Assembly (NCBI RefSeq): GCF_003626735.1 | Contig: NZ_RBHX01000001.1 | Span: forward strand, 3,100,001 to 3,164,000 | Length of the DNA stretch: 64,000 nt | From: Microbacterium sp. CGR2 | GTDB lineage: Bacteria > Actinomycetota > Actinomycetes > Actinomycetales > Microbacteriaceae | Direction: 5' to 3' | Shown here: one piece after another, positions 45,133-54,827 of the stretch | Layout: every line of letters begins with the position of its first letter | How positions within the stretch are numbered: position 1 is the first letter of the stretch | Program-made: the position numbers and the translations under genes | Notes under the pieces: generated by a model | The model's input: only the letters and a program-made list of their open reading frames with translations | Database searches by the model: none | What the model was told of the DNA's origin: nothing

Positions 45133-45858
45133 TCAGGTCGCGGCCAGTTCGTGGGCCAGGATGATGGCGCGACGCAGGACGTCGAGCTGGGCTGGGTCGT
45201 ACAGGTCCGTGAGGGATTCCGCTAACGCCGTGTCGGCCGTTTCGGAGCTGTGGGGTTGTCGTTCCTCCCCCGCCTTCAACCAGGGATAGTCCCGGAGATG
45301 CTGCGTCAGTGTCGGCGCGATGCGCTCGGCAAGTCGCTGCCGCTCGTCGTCAGGAGCATCGGGGGCCAGTTTGGTGAAGTCGCGTTCGATGTCGGGAGGT
45401 TCGCTCTCGATCATGCGCGCGATGTCGTCGAGGGCGGACTGGTCGAGCAGCTGCGAATAGATGGTGACGACCGACCTGTCCGCGTCGCTGAGTCTGTGTG
45501 CGACACCGCTGAAGCCCACGGGGACGTCGGGTGAAGAGCGGTGTTCGAGCATGACGGCGACATCCATACGGGCGCGCTGAAGCCGCTCGATCCCCGCGGC
45601 GAGTTCGGCATCTATGACACGCAGCGCGATGGCGTCGGCGTCTCCGCTCGCACCGATGCTGTCCACGTCCGCGAGCGGGACACCGAGCTCGCTCAGCCGT
45701 CGGATCCGAATCACCCGCGCGAGGTCCTTGGCCTGGTACTGCTTGTAGCCGTTGCTTCGCCGCTCCGGCTCGTCGAGGATGCCGACCCGGTGATAGTGAC
45801 GAATCGTGTTGATCGACGTACCCGCCAACTCGGCGAGTTCCCGCGTACTCCATCCCAT
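45133..45858 (-). CDS. MerR-family transcriptional regulator
   Basis: The 241-residue protein has an N-terminal MerR winged helix: STRELAELAGTSINTIRHYH, GILDEPERRSNGYKQY and DLARVIRIRRLSELGVPLADV. The C-terminal part is an all-helical effector domain without the cysteines of metal sensors, so a drug or other organic ligand is likely. The ATG at 45858 is preceded by GAGGGG. It is the next gene after the divergently placed peptidase-like lipoprotein and may be transcribed with it. Confidence 0.85.
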   Translation of the reverse strand: MGWSTRELAELAGTSINTIRHYHRVGILDEPERRSNGYKQYQAKDLARVIRIRRLSELGVPLADVDSIGASGDADAIALRVIDAELAAGIERLQRARMDVAVMLEHRSSPDVPVGFSGVAHRLSDADRSVVTIYSQLLDQSALDDIARMIESEPPDIERDFTKLAPDAPDDERQRLAERIAPTLTQHLRDYPWLKAGEERQPHSSETADTALAESLTDLYDPAQLDVLRRAIILAHELAAT

Positions 45859-45922
45859 GCGACCCCTCTTCTCTGTTATCTCACGCGACGAGGAACGCTC
45901 GTCACCGGCTCGTTCCTGAGCG

Positions 45923-47521
45923 TCACTGCACACATGTCGCGCCTTCTTCCGGCACCTCGAGATCTATCAGGTAGGCGGATGCGATCTCGTCGACACACGC
46001 ATTCGTCCCCTGGGCGACGATCGTGTGCCCCTCCCCCTCAACAGTGAGCAGCGCGCTTCCGAGCGACTCGGCGAGACTGATGCCGCCTGCGTGCGGGGTG
46101 GTGGGGTCACCGGTGATAGAGACCACGAGCGTGTCCGGGAGGCCGACGACATTCTGGGCATACGGGGTCCCGAGCGTGGGCTCTGCGGGCCAGTGCTCGC
46201 AACTGTCGCGGGCACCCGCTGTCACGTCTGCGCCGGGGTCCATGAACGGCGCTTGCTCGTAGGTCGCGGTGCGCAGCTCGGCGACCTGCTCAGGACTGAG
46301 GCGATCCTCGTCCATACAGTTGATGGCGTAATTGGCCTCAGTCGAATTGGGCCACTGCCCACTCTCGGTGCGTGCGCTGAACGAGTAGATCAGTTGCATG
46401 AGTGTGTCCCCGCGCCCCTGGGCGACCTCGCGTATGCCGGCGATGACAGCGGGCCACGCGGCGGGGTTGTACAGGCCCGCGATGGTGCCGCCCACCGCGT
46501 CATCGAACGTCAGCTCGGTCTTCAGCGCCGGGACGGGGCGCGTCCTCAGCGGTTGCATGATCTCTTGGAACCGCGCTGTCGCTTCGGCCGGATCCGTGCC
46601 GAGCGGGCAGTCCTCCTGCTGCGCACAGAATGCCGCCATCTGGTCGAAGGCTCGTTGGAAGCCCGCGTACGCGTTCACCTTGCCGTCGAACGCTCCCTCC
46701 AGTGGGTCCTTGCCTCCGTCGAGAAGCAGGGCGCGCACATTATCCGGGAACATCTCCGCGTAGACGGCGCCGAGGCGCGTGCCGTAGCTCTGGCCGAAGT
46801 ACGTCAGCTTCTCCTCGCCCAGGACGGCGCGCAGCACGTCCAGGTCGCGGGCGGTGTCGCGGGTACCGACTTGCGTGAGTATCTCTTCGCCGCCGGAAAG
46901 CTCGGCGCACTTGTCCACGATCGCCCGCGTGTCTTCCTCGGTGAACGACACCGTCGTTCCTTGAGCACCCAGCGGAACGGTCCCTGCGTCAGCCTCCTCA
47001 TCGCTGTAGCAGTCGATCGCGGGAATGGTGGATCCGACGCCTCGAGGGTCGAAGCCCACGACATCGAAAGATTCGGTGATCGGGCTTTCGACAAGTCCGG
47101 CCGCCGCGATGATCGCTCCCGTCACTCCGGATCCTCCGGGGCCGCCGGGATTGATCACCAGCGGTCCGAGCGACTCACCGCGAGCAGGCACGCGCAGTAT
47201 GGCGACAGAACCTCTGTCTCCACTCGGCTCGTCGTAGTCGAGCGGGATTTCCATGCGAGCGCACTCGACACCGGGCACGAGCGCGAACAGCTCCTCATCC
47301 GCGTTGGTCTGCGCGTGATCCGGCCCGCACTCACCCCAATCGAGCTGCTGCTCGTAGAACGGCCGAAGATCTGCCTCGGGCGATCCGGACGGAACCGTCT
47401 CCACCGGAGTCGGCGAACAGGCCGCCAACGGGACGCCGACCACGACCGCCCCAAGCGCTGCGACGACGGGGAGCCATCTCCTCGGAACTAAGCCGCTCTT
47501 TCGGTGTCCTACGTCGTCCAT
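45923..47521 (-). CDS. secreted alpha/beta-hydrolase lipoprotein (tripeptidyl aminopeptidase type)
   Basis: The 532-residue exported protein has a lipobox VPLAAC near residue 35, the oxyanion GGPGGSG segment, catalytic Ser in TYFGQSYGTRLG, Asp in SITGDPTTPHAG and His in VEGEGHTIVAQG. A C-terminal TAP-like domain contains conserved cysteines. It matches SlpD/SlpE-like mycelial proteases that cut tripeptides from secreted proteins. It could feed peptides to the ABC system at 28-34 kb, but that link is only inference. Confidence 0.87.
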   Translation of the reverse strand: MDDVGHRKSGLVPRRWLPVVAALGAVVVGVPLAACSPTPVETVPSGSPEADLRPFYEQQLDWGECGPDHAQTNADEELFALVPGVECARMEIPLDYDEPSGDRGSVAILRVPARGESLGPLVINPGGPGGSGVTGAIIAAAGLVESPITESFDVVGFDPRGVGSTIPAIDCYSDEEADAGTVPLGAQGTTVSFTEEDTRAIVDKCAELSGGEEILTQVGTRDTARDLDVLRAVLGEEKLTYFGQSYGTRLGAVYAEMFPDNVRALLLDGGKDPLEGAFDGKVNAYAGFQRAFDQMAAFCAQQEDCPLGTDPAEATARFQEIMQPLRTRPVPALKTELTFDDAVGGTIAGLYNPAAWPAVIAGIREVAQGRGDTLMQLIYSFSARTESGQWPNSTEANYAINCMDEDRLSPEQVAELRTATYEQAPFMDPGADVTAGARDSCEHWPAEPTLGTPYAQNVVGLPDTLVVSITGDPTTPHAGGISLAESLGSALLTVEGEGHTIVAQGTNACVDEIASAYLIDLEVPEEGATCVQ

Positions 47522-47656
47522 GCCGGTCCTCTCGTGCTGCGATCACTGGAATCACCAGAACACACTATGGACATGGAACAGGGTCAAGGCAGCGATCCGA
47601 ATGCGCACGATGTCGGTCGGAAGATCGTCCCCGGACTATCCCGGAACCCACCTCAG

Positions 47657-47662
47657 TAGAGT
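47657..47662 (+). promoter_or_regulatory. -10 hexamer of a leaderless DUF1345 promoter
   Basis: TAGAGT is followed by six bases and the GTG at 47669. Confidence 0.55.
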
Positions 47663-47668
47663 CGGAGC

Positions 47669-48355
47669 GTGTCGAAAGTGAAGAGGTTCCTGTACAGAGA
47701 CGCGATCCGTCACGCCGCAGCATCCGCCGCGGCCGCGATCGTGACCGCTGCCATCATCTTCCTCGGCCTGGCCACAGGTGCGCTCGACGATGAACCCGCC
47801 CTGACGTCGTTGTTCGTCACGCTGTTCTTCGGTTTGTACGGTCCGATATTCCTCCTGCTCAGTTGGCTGGTCTTCCGCGACCTCGAGGGCGCTCAGTTGC
47901 GTTCGCATCTGACGCGCACGGTGGAGCACAGCAGGCTTCTTCGTTGGCTGCTCCTCTCCAGCCCGGCGTCGTGGGCGAGCACAGTCCTCATGATCGGAGT
48001 CATCTCCGTTGTCCTTCTGACCACCGGAGACGGCAACAACAGCCTCTGGATCATTCCGATCTGCATCGTCGGGGTGGCCGGGAGCTGGGTTCTGATGGTC
48101 GGTGTGATGGCGGTGGAGTACATGCGCAGCTGGGCGAACGTGGACTCTATGACGTTCCCGGGCGCCGAAGAACGCGTCTTCGCCGACTTCATCTACCTCT
48201 CCGTACAGCTGTCCACCACCTTCTCCTCCTCCGATGTCGCACTGACGCGCCGCAGCATCCGAGGCCTTGCGAGCTTGCACTCGGTCCTCGCCTTCGCGTA
48301 CTCCACTGCGATCATCGCCGTCTTCGCGTCCTTGCTCATCACCCTCACTGCGTGA
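47669..48355 (+). CDS. DUF1345 membrane protein
   Basis: The 228-residue protein has about six hydrophobic spans and the DUF1345 hallmarks: a middle acidic loop (MTFPGAEERVFADFIYLSVQLSTTFSSSDV) and the C-terminal HSVLAFAYSTAIIAVFAS. Function is unknown. It starts with a leaderless-type GTG and is divergent from the peptidase gene across 147 bases. Confidence 0.83.
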   Translation: MSKVKRFLYRDAIRHAAASAAAAIVTAAIIFLGLATGALDDEPALTSLFVTLFFGLYGPIFLLLSWLVFRDLEGAQLRSHLTRTVEHSRLLRWLLLSSPASWASTVLMIGVISVVLLTTGDGNNSLWIIPICIVGVAGSWVLMVGVMAVEYMRSWANVDSMTFPGAEERVFADFIYLSVQLSTTFSSSDVALTRRSIRGLASLHSVLAFAYSTAIIAVFASLLITLTA

Positions 48356-48514
48356 CAAATACTGCGGCATTCGATCAGCGCTGCCGAGCGTTCACAGTTG
48401 AATACTTCGCGATGAGCTCGCGATTTCCGCTGCACGCTTTGGCGCAGCCGCTCGGGTGCGTTAGGTGCCCCAGCTCGGCCGTGCGAAAGCGCCCAAGCGG
48501 ATGTACACGCAGGC

Positions 48515-49651
48515 ATGGACAAACGGGTGAGCGAAGGGTTGACTCTGGGCATGACGGCACCTCTCCTCCGGATCCTCGAAGACCACGTCTCACGGGGAAC
48601 CGCCCCGGGAATCATCGGTGTCAGCGGTTCCCGCGAAGGAGACCTCGAGATCGTGGCCGCAGGGGATCTGTCGGTCGACGCGATCGTGCGCATCCAGTCG
48701 ATGACCAAGCCGGTGCTCGCGGCCGCGACCCTGCGGTTGGTCGAGCAGGGTCGCCTCGGCCTGGATGATCCGGTCGAGCGTTGGCTGCCTGAACTGGCGG
48801 ATCGCCAAGTGCTGCGGACGCCCGACGCGAACCTCGACGAGACGCACGCCGCACGAAACCTGATCACGGTACGGAACCTGCTCACCAACACATCGGGCTA
48901 CGGCATGATGACCGCGCCATGCCCGCTGCAGGAGGCGATGGTCGCGAACCGAACGGAGGCAGGTCCGGAGCCCGTCGCACTCGGCGCCGATGGATGGCTC
49001 GCGGCGCTCTCGGAGTTGCCGCTCGCGTTCGACCCGGGGACCGGATGGCGCTACCACCACTCGTTCGGAATTCTCGGGATCCTCCTCTCGCGCCTTGTCG
49101 GTGGGCCTCTGCAGGATCACTTGCGTGAGGACCTGTTTCTGCCGCTGGGCATGCGAGACACCGGATACTCCGTGCCGGTCGATCAGGCCCATCGGCTCCC
49201 GGCCGCCTATCGCCACGGAGAGGGCGGGGAACTTATGGAGGTCGAACCGGCCGCCGGCGGCTTCTCGGTTGCCCCGCCTCCGTTTGACGTCAGCCATTCC
49301 GAACTCGTATCCACGGCTGCCGACTATGCGGCGTTCGCGGGGATGCTGGCGAACGGGGGGCGACATCGCGGTGAGGTCGTGCTCGGGCCGGCCATTCTTG
49401 CGCAGTTGCGCTCGGATCAGGTGCCGGCCGCAGCGAAGACCGCAGACAGCTTCTTTCCGGGCTTTTGGGACGGGACTGGCTGGGGGTGCGGCGTAGCCAT
49501 ACACACGGCAGGCGAGTATGCCGGGCGATACGGCTGGTCCGGCGGCCTGGGGACCGACTTCTTCGTCGACCCCGACGGGAGCTTCCAGATCATCCTGACC
49601 CAGGTGCAGATGGGATCCGAGATCATGAGGCTGTTCGACGACGCCCGGTGA
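48515..49651 (+). CDS. serine hydrolase of the beta-lactamase/penicillin-binding family
   Basis: The 378-residue protein has the SxxK nucleophile motif in RIQSMTKPVLAAA and the C-terminal GWSGGLGTDFFVDP where class C enzymes carry KTG. The second motif is YHH (GWRYHHSFGILG) rather than YxN. There is no signal peptide, so it is probably a cytosolic esterase or amidase and not a cell-wall enzyme. ATG 48551 is an alternative start. It stands alone. Confidence 0.84.
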   Translation: MDKRVSEGLTLGMTAPLLRILEDHVSRGTAPGIIGVSGSREGDLEIVAAGDLSVDAIVRIQSMTKPVLAAATLRLVEQGRLGLDDPVERWLPELADRQVLRTPDANLDETHAARNLITVRNLLTNTSGYGMMTAPCPLQEAMVANRTEAGPEPVALGADGWLAALSELPLAFDPGTGWRYHHSFGILGILLSRLVGGPLQDHLREDLFLPLGMRDTGYSVPVDQAHRLPAAYRHGEGGELMEVEPAAGGFSVAPPPFDVSHSELVSTAADYAAFAGMLANGGRHRGEVVLGPAILAQLRSDQVPAAAKTADSFFPGFWDGTGWGCGVAIHTAGEYAGRYGWSGGLGTDFFVDPDGSFQIILTQVQMGSEIMRLFDDAR

Positions 49652-50016
49652 CACGTGGCCGGATTCCTTGCCGCGTGCGGGAGGAATGTGTTCGAGCCGA
49701 AGGAACGGCGACGTCCCCTCGGGAGCTATTGGGCAATTCCCACATTCCCTGCCGCACTGAGCTGGGATAGGCTCCGCGACGTGCTGGAATCCACACGCCG
49801 AGCAACCTCGGACAGTCCAGTCCACCTGAGACATGGGGCTATCCGCCATGGGAGGACGAATTGATCCAGGGAGTGAGCGCGACCGTTCCATTCGGCGCGA
49901 ACCTACTTCTGCACCCGGCTCGGTAGACGATGGTTACCAGCAGGTCGCCCCCCGCTCGAGCGTGAGTGGCGCGTTCCGGTTAGTCACCGCAGCAGACCAA
50001 TGGACATGCTCGCGCA
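49652..50016. other. gap without a recognisable gene
   Basis: I see no coding frame with a good start, no RNA gene and no repeat here. It separates the serine hydrolase from the convergent acetyltransferase. Confidence 0.5.
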
Positions 50017-50520
50017 TCACTCGAGGATCTTGATCACCGTCGCTGGCACCCCGCCGACGATCGTGCGCGCGGCTACATCATGGGTGACGACTGCTCCAGC
50101 CGCGACCACAGCATCGTCGCCGATCGTGACGCCCTGCATGATGAGCGCTGAGGCTCCGATCCAGACGTTCTTGCCGATCCGGATCGGAGCGGATGTGATC
50201 TCCGAGCGTCGGCGGGCGGGATCGACGGGATGCCCCGAGGTGAGGAGGCTCACACCCGGGCCGAGCATCACGTCGTCTCCGATCTCGATCCCGCCGATGT
50301 CGTTGAGGCGGCATCCCTGATTGATGAAGACGTTCTTACCAATCCGAATGTTCACACCGTGATCGGTATAGACGGGCGGGATGAGGTTGAAGGACTCGTC
50401 GACCGGCTGCCCAATGAGGTCGCCCCACGTCGCTCGAACCTCGTCCTGTCGGTCGTAAGTCAGCGCATTGAGCTGCTCCGCCATCCGAATCGCCCGCTGA
50501 ACTCGCGCAGCAAATTCCAT
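50017..50520 (-). CDS. maltose/galactoside O-acetyltransferase-like hexapeptide acyltransferase
   Basis: The 167-residue protein has the left-handed beta-helix hexapeptide repeats, here [36 protein letters not shown] and [18 protein letters not shown], and the typical [12 protein letters not shown] end. The catalytic His is in [10 protein letters not shown]. The Lac/Mal acetyltransferase family uses acetyl-CoA on sugars. ATG 50520 has an AGAGGAGAG site. The LysR gene is divergent and may control it. Confidence 0.87.
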   Translation of the reverse strand: MEFAARVQRAIRMAEQLNALTYDRQDEVRATWGDLIGQPVDESFNLIPPVYTDHGVNIRIGKNVFINQGCRLNDIGGIEIGDDVMLGPGVSLLTSGHPVDPARRRSEITSAPIRIGKNVWIGASALIMQGVTIGDDAVVAAGAVVTHDVAARTIVGGVPATVIKILE

Positions 50521-50629
50521 GGATCTCTCCTCTTTCACAACACTCGGTGTACCTGCTGAAGCCAATCAGCCGGACGCCGACGCGACAAACAACCGGTGAA
50601 CGTCGTGTCGCACAGCCGTTGGTTGTGTC

Positions 50630-50635
50630 TAGGGT
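50630..50635 (+). promoter_or_regulatory. -10 hexamer of a leaderless LysR-gene promoter
   Basis: TAGGGT is followed by six bases and the GTG at 50642. Confidence 0.5.
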
Positions 50636-50641
50636 TGAGGC

Positions 50642-51592
50642 GTGGATCTTGAGGCAGTGCGCACCTTCGTCGCGGTCGCCGACGCCGAGCAGTTCCAGGC
50701 AGCGGCTGACGACCTGGGACTCACTCAGCAGGCGGTCTCGAAGAGGGTCGCGAAACTCGAACGCGAACTAGGCGTACGCCTGTTCGATCGCACCACACGA
50801 CGCGCGCGACTGAGCATCGACGGACAGGTCTTCCTCCCGCACGCGCGCGACCTCCTCAAGGCAGCCTCCCGTGCAGAGGGATCCGTGCACAAAACGAACC
50901 GCGCGTTCCGCATCGACGTCCTGAACACCAGGACGGCACCGGCGACGGAACTGCGTGCGTTTCACCGCTTGCAGCCCGAGGTCGCACTTGATGTCGTCAC
51001 GCTCCCCGACGCCGACACAGCGGCGGCGATCGCTGCGGTACTCGACGGCACGGTAGACGCGACGTTCCGAGCCCTCACAGACTCCACGGTCCGCATCCCC
51101 TCATCAATCCGGACTGAGCGAGCAATCGATGATCCCCACCAGCTTCTCGTCGGACCACGACACCCGCTCGCCAACCACACCACGCTCACACTCGGGGAAC
51201 TCCGGACGTATCGCATCTGGATGCCCGGCATGCGCGCAAACACCGAATGGGCCGGCTACTACGCAGATCTCGGCGACGAGTTCGGCCTGCAGATCGACAC
51301 CATGGGGCCGATCTTCGGCGTCGACTCGCTGCTCGATGAACTTGCCGAGTCGGATCACCTCTCAACGCTCGTCGGCGAAGGGTCGCGTTACCTCTGGCCC
51401 GAGTCGTACGATCTGCGGAGGATACCTATCGTCGATCCCACGCCGGTCTACCCGCACTCGATCATCTGGCGAGCCGACAACCAGCATCCGGCTCTCGTAG
51501 CCTTCCTCGACTACATGCGCGAACGACACCGGCCACTAGCTTCAGGCTCGACATGGGCGCCGTCGGGGAGCCGCAGGACAGGTTCGACGTGA
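50642..51592 (+). CDS. LysR-family transcriptional regulator
   Basis: The 316-residue protein has the LysR winged helix MDLEAVRTFVAVADAEQFQ with FDRTTRRARLSIDGQVFL at the wing, and a C-terminal ligand-binding domain with the split LysR substrate fold. The start is a leaderless GTG. It is divergent from the acetyltransferase gene across 121 bases, the usual arrangement for a LysR regulator and its target. Confidence 0.88.
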   Translation: MDLEAVRTFVAVADAEQFQAAADDLGLTQQAVSKRVAKLERELGVRLFDRTTRRARLSIDGQVFLPHARDLLKAASRAEGSVHKTNRAFRIDVLNTRTAPATELRAFHRLQPEVALDVVTLPDADTAAAIAAVLDGTVDATFRALTDSTVRIPSSIRTERAIDDPHQLLVGPRHPLANHTTLTLGELRTYRIWMPGMRANTEWAGYYADLGDEFGLQIDTMGPIFGVDSLLDELAESDHLSTLVGEGSRYLWPESYDLRRIPIVDPTPVYPHSIIWRADNQHPALVAFLDYMRERHRPLASGSTWAPSGSRRTGST

Positions 51593-51682
51593 ATTACCTC
51601 ATGGCCAGCACGACCGAGAGTCCGAAACCCTGACCCGAAACCTCTCTCCTCACGAAGCCCGCGTTCGTCGACGTGCGCGCCG

Positions 51683-52021
51683 CTACGCAGACGCAACTGC
51701 GGCGCCGGCGCGGTTCGCCACTACGAGCGCACCCACCGACGTCGCGAAAAACACAACCGCAACGGCAACCCCTCCGATGATCGAGTTGAGACCTTCGGCG
51801 GCGAAAGTGACGATCGCAGTGACCACGCTCGCGACGAAGCCAAGCCAGACGGTCAGGGATGCTGACCGATGAGCGGCGACCCACGCAGCATCGCTCTTCA
51901 TCGTCGCGATCGTGCGTATCCCGGCAACTCGATTGCGATGGAGTAGCCCCTGAGCGGCGAGCTGAACCGTAACCGCGATGACAAGGAGCAGAGCGGGAAA
52001 GACCGCTGCGACAACATCCAT
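51683..52021 (-). CDS. SdpI-like small membrane protein
   Basis: The 112-residue protein has three hydrophobic spans separated by the loop GIRTIATMKSDAAWVAAHR. That loop matches the GxRT..T..S..AW..AH pattern of the SdpI family, immunity and signalling proteins against the SdpC toxin in Bacillus. Here it is single and without a toxin or regulator partner. TAGGCT (52028-52033) six bases before the ATG predicts a leaderless transcript. Confidence 0.7.
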   Translation of the reverse strand: MDVVAAVFPALLLVIAVTVQLAAQGLLHRNRVAGIRTIATMKSDAAWVAAHRSASLTVWLGFVASVVTAIVTFAAEGLNSIIGGVAVAVVFFATSVGALVVANRAGAAVASA

Positions 52022-52331
52022 AGCGACAGCCTACGAGGGTGCCACATCCGGACGAACCGTCCGGTTCACGAGCTGGGAAAATGCCCGCTCGCGTGCATCG
52101 CGGGGTTGATCGCACCTTAGCCTGACGCCCGATGCAACCAGCTTCGGCTCCCGCGACGCTGAAAGCCATGCCTCCTCCGATGTTGTCGCGCCGCCAGCTC
52201 ATCCCCCTTGTCTCTGCGGATGAGTGCTCTCCGGCTGGAGATTGGTCATTGCCGTCAGACGCCGTCTGATCAAGAGGAGCTACCGCTGAGCACTGTAGCC
52301 TGATCTCCGCGACGTTGAAGGGAGTCGGCCG
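52022..52331. other. intergenic region with divergent promoters
   Basis: It carries the -10 of the SdpI-like gene (TAGGCT on the minus strand at 52028-52033) and a candidate -10 for the LacI gene (TAGCCT at 52296-52301), followed by a GGGAG ribosome site. No gene is seen between. Confidence 0.5.
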
Positions 52332-53387
52332 ATGGCGCAGAAGAGCACGGTGTACGACGTCGCGCAACTCGCCGGGGTCTCGATCGCGACTGTGTCCTTC
52401 GCGTTCACGAAGCCCGACAAGGTGAAGCCCGATACCATCGCGGCGGTCATGGCCGCTGCCGACGAGCTGGGGTACGTCCCGAGTGCAAGTGCGCGGGGGC
52501 TCGCGAAGGGGCGCACCGGAGCCATCGGTCTCTACGCCTTCGACTACCTGCTGGACGAGCCGGAGGACCCGAGCCGATCGACAGTGGCCCCACTGCCGTC
52601 CGCCCGCGTTTTCCCACTGTATTCGGATGAGGTGCAGCGGGGTGTTCAGTTGGGCTGCCGCGACGCGGGCTTCGCCCTCATGATCGGCGGCAACCGCACG
52701 CCGGAGCATCTCCCGCACGTCATCGAGGTGGCCGGTCGCGTCGACGGCCTCATCGCATTCGCCGGCGCCCTCTCGCTCACGCATCTGAAGCAGGCGGCGG
52801 CGCGTGTCCCGATCGTCGAGCTCGGCGGCGAGGTGCGAGCGAAGGGGGCACACACGGTCCTCGTGGACAACGGCGGCGGGATGGCCGAGCTCACCACGCA
52901 TCTTCTCGACGTGCACGGGTTCACCCGGTTCGCGTATATCGGTGAGCAGGGCACGCCGGAGTTCCGCGCGCGATGGAACGCCTTCGAGGCCGCTCTCCGC
53001 GGCGCCGGAGTGCCGGTGCCCGAGGTCCTGCGCGGACACCCCGGCGACGACGCCTCGACGATCGAATCCGTCCGGGCGCTTCTCACGACAGGCGCCCTCC
53101 CGGACGTGATCGTGTGCGATACCGATCAGTCGGCCCTCGTGGCGATCGACGAACTGCGACGCGCGGGACTCGACGTGCCGCGAGACGTCGCGGTCGCCGG
53201 CTTCGACGGCATCCTCGCCGGTCGCCTCATCACCCCGACGCTGACGACCGTGCGTCAGCCGATGGAGGAGGTGGGGCGCATGGCGGTGCGCATTCTCACG
53301 GCTGCGATTGCCGGCGATCCACTTCCAGAGCAGTCGCGACCGCTCCCGTCGACCCTCGTGGTCGGCGGCAGCTGCGGTTGCGGCTGA
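52332..53387 (+). CDS. LacI-family transcriptional regulator
   Basis: The 351-residue repressor has the LacI helix-turn-helix and hinge, VYDVAQLAGVSIATVSFAF, with a periplasmic-binding-protein-like C-terminal domain (VAVAGFDGILAGRLITPTLT). It sits at the head of a sugar ABC-GH43 operon whose promoter carries a LacI-type palindrome 62 bases after its stop, so local control of that operon is very likely. Confidence 0.92.
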   Translation: MAQKSTVYDVAQLAGVSIATVSFAFTKPDKVKPDTIAAVMAAADELGYVPSASARGLAKGRTGAIGLYAFDYLLDEPEDPSRSTVAPLPSARVFPLYSDEVQRGVQLGCRDAGFALMIGGNRTPEHLPHVIEVAGRVDGLIAFAGALSLTHLKQAAARVPIVELGGEVRAKGAHTVLVDNGGGMAELTTHLLDVHGFTRFAYIGEQGTPEFRARWNAFEAALRGAGVPVPEVLRGHPGDDASTIESVRALLTTGALPDVIVCDTDQSALVAIDELRRAGLDVPRDVAVAGFDGILAGRLITPTLTTVRQPMEEVGRMAVRILTAAIAGDPLPEQSRPLPSTLVVGGSCGCG

Positions 53388-53436
53388 CGTTCATTCCCTG
53401 ACGCGCGGTCGCTGAGTCCGCTATCAGCATCCGCCC

Positions 53437-53466
53437 TTGTGCTCACAAAATCTATGCGCTTAGATA
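53437..53466 (+). promoter_or_regulatory. promoter of the sugar ABC-GH43 operon
   Basis: TTGTGC (53437-53442) and TTAGAT (53460-53465) give -35 and -10 with 17-base spacing. The -10 lies within the LacI-type palindrome, so repressor binding would block RNA polymerase. Confidence 0.5.
53450..53465. promoter_or_regulatory. LacI-type operator
   Basis: ATCTATGCGCTTAGAT is a 16-base palindrome with a central CG and one mismatched pair, the usual form for LacI-family sites. It overlaps the -10 of the transporter operon. Confidence 0.7.
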
Positions 53467-53546
53467 TGGAGCACCGAAGATGCGACGAGGCATGCGGGCA
53501 CGACGTGCCCGGCCCGGAGCGACCCCTCCGAATGACAGGAACGATG

Positions 53547-54827
53547 ATGATCCGACGTAGATTCGCGACGGCCGCGGCAGTGGCCGCCGTCTCAGCCCTC
53601 GTGCTCACGGGGTGCGGCCGCAGCGCCGATACCGGCGCGAGCGGGGAGGCCACCGAGCTGACCGACGGCGAGGCGACCGGTACGATCACGGTCTGGGCCC
53701 AGGGAACCGAGGGCGAGGCTCTTCAGGACTTCGTCAAACCCTTCGAGGAGGCCAACCCCGACGTCACCGTCGAGGTGACGGCGATCCCGTGGGACTCGGC
53801 CCAGAACAAGTACCAGACGGCGATCGCCGGCGGGACGACCCCCGATATCGGGATGCTCGGCAGCGACTGGATGCCGGGCTTCGCCTCGGCGACTGCCGCG
53901 GTTCCCGACGCGATCGACACCTCGGACATCTTCCCCTTCGCGCTCGAGAGCACCGAGTTCGACGGCGTCAACCGGGCCGTGCCCTGGTACGTCGAGACGC
54001 GTGTCATCTTCTACCGCACCGACCTCATGAAGCAGGCCGGCTTCGAGACGTTCCCCACGGACTGGGACGGACTGAAGGCGCTCGCGGCTGCCTATAAGGA
54101 GAAGGCCGGCGCCGAGTTCGGCATCACGCTCCCCTCCGGTGGCTGGAACGCCTTCCTCAGCAACCTCCCCTTCGCTTGGTCCGACGGCGCCTCCGTTATG
54201 AACGACGACCAGACGGCGTGGACGATCGACACCCCGGAGATGGCGGAATCGCTGAACTATCTCAACTCCTTCTTCGAGGAGGGTCTCGCCGACAGCAGCC
54301 CGGACACCGAGGCGGGGTCGGCCTCCGCCGACCTCGTGAGCGGGGCCGTGCCCATGTTCATCAGCGGGCCGTGGGACATCCCCGGCCTCGAGGCCACCGG
54401 CGGCGAGGGCTTCGCAGAAAAATTCGGCGTCGCGCAGATCCCCGCACCGCCTGGAGGCGAGTCGACCTCCTTTGCCGCCGGCGCGAACCTCGCCGTCTTC
54501 GAGAAGGCTGAGAATCCCGACGCCGCCTGGAAGCTCATCCAGTGGCTCAGCCAGCCCGATGTTCAGGTCGACTGGTTCGAGACCGTCAACGACCTCCCCG
54601 CGCAGAAGTCGGCGTGGGAAGACCCCGCTCTGACGGACGACCCCCGCGTCGCGGTCTTCGGTGACCAGCTCCAGAGCGTCAACATCGCCCCGACGCTGAC
54701 GACCTGGACGCAGGTCTCAGCTGCGGCCGACACGCAGATCGAGCAGGTCTTCCGGGGCGGTAAGAGCGTCGAGGAGGCCCTCGCCGAACTCCAGTCCGCC
54801 GCGGACTCCCTGGGCACGGGCCGATGA
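53547..54827 (+). CDS. sugar ABC transporter substrate-binding lipoprotein
   Basis: The 426-residue protein has a basic start, hydrophobic core and lipobox VLTGC, then the SBP family 1 fold typical of sugar-binding proteins (ITVWAQGTEGEALQDF, PWYVETRVIFYRTDLM). ATG 53547 has AGGA six bases upstream; ATGs at 53544 and 53532 are alternatives. It is the first gene of a four-gene operon and ends in an ATGA overlap with the permease gene. Confidence 0.9.
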   Translation: MIRRRFATAAAVAAVSALVLTGCGRSADTGASGEATELTDGEATGTITVWAQGTEGEALQDFVKPFEEANPDVTVEVTAIPWDSAQNKYQTAIAGGTTPDIGMLGSDWMPGFASATAAVPDAIDTSDIFPFALESTEFDGVNRAVPWYVETRVIFYRTDLMKQAGFETFPTDWDGLKALAAAYKEKAGAEFGITLPSGGWNAFLSNLPFAWSDGASVMNDDQTAWTIDTPEMAESLNYLNSFFEEGLADSSPDTEAGSASADLVSGAVPMFISGPWDIPGLEATGGEGFAEKFGVAQIPAPPGGESTSFAAGANLAVFEKAENPDAAWKLIQWLSQPDVQVDWFETVNDLPAQKSAWEDPALTDDPRVAVFGDQLQSVNIAPTLTTWTQVSAAADTQIEQVFRGGKSVEEALAELQSAADSLGTGR

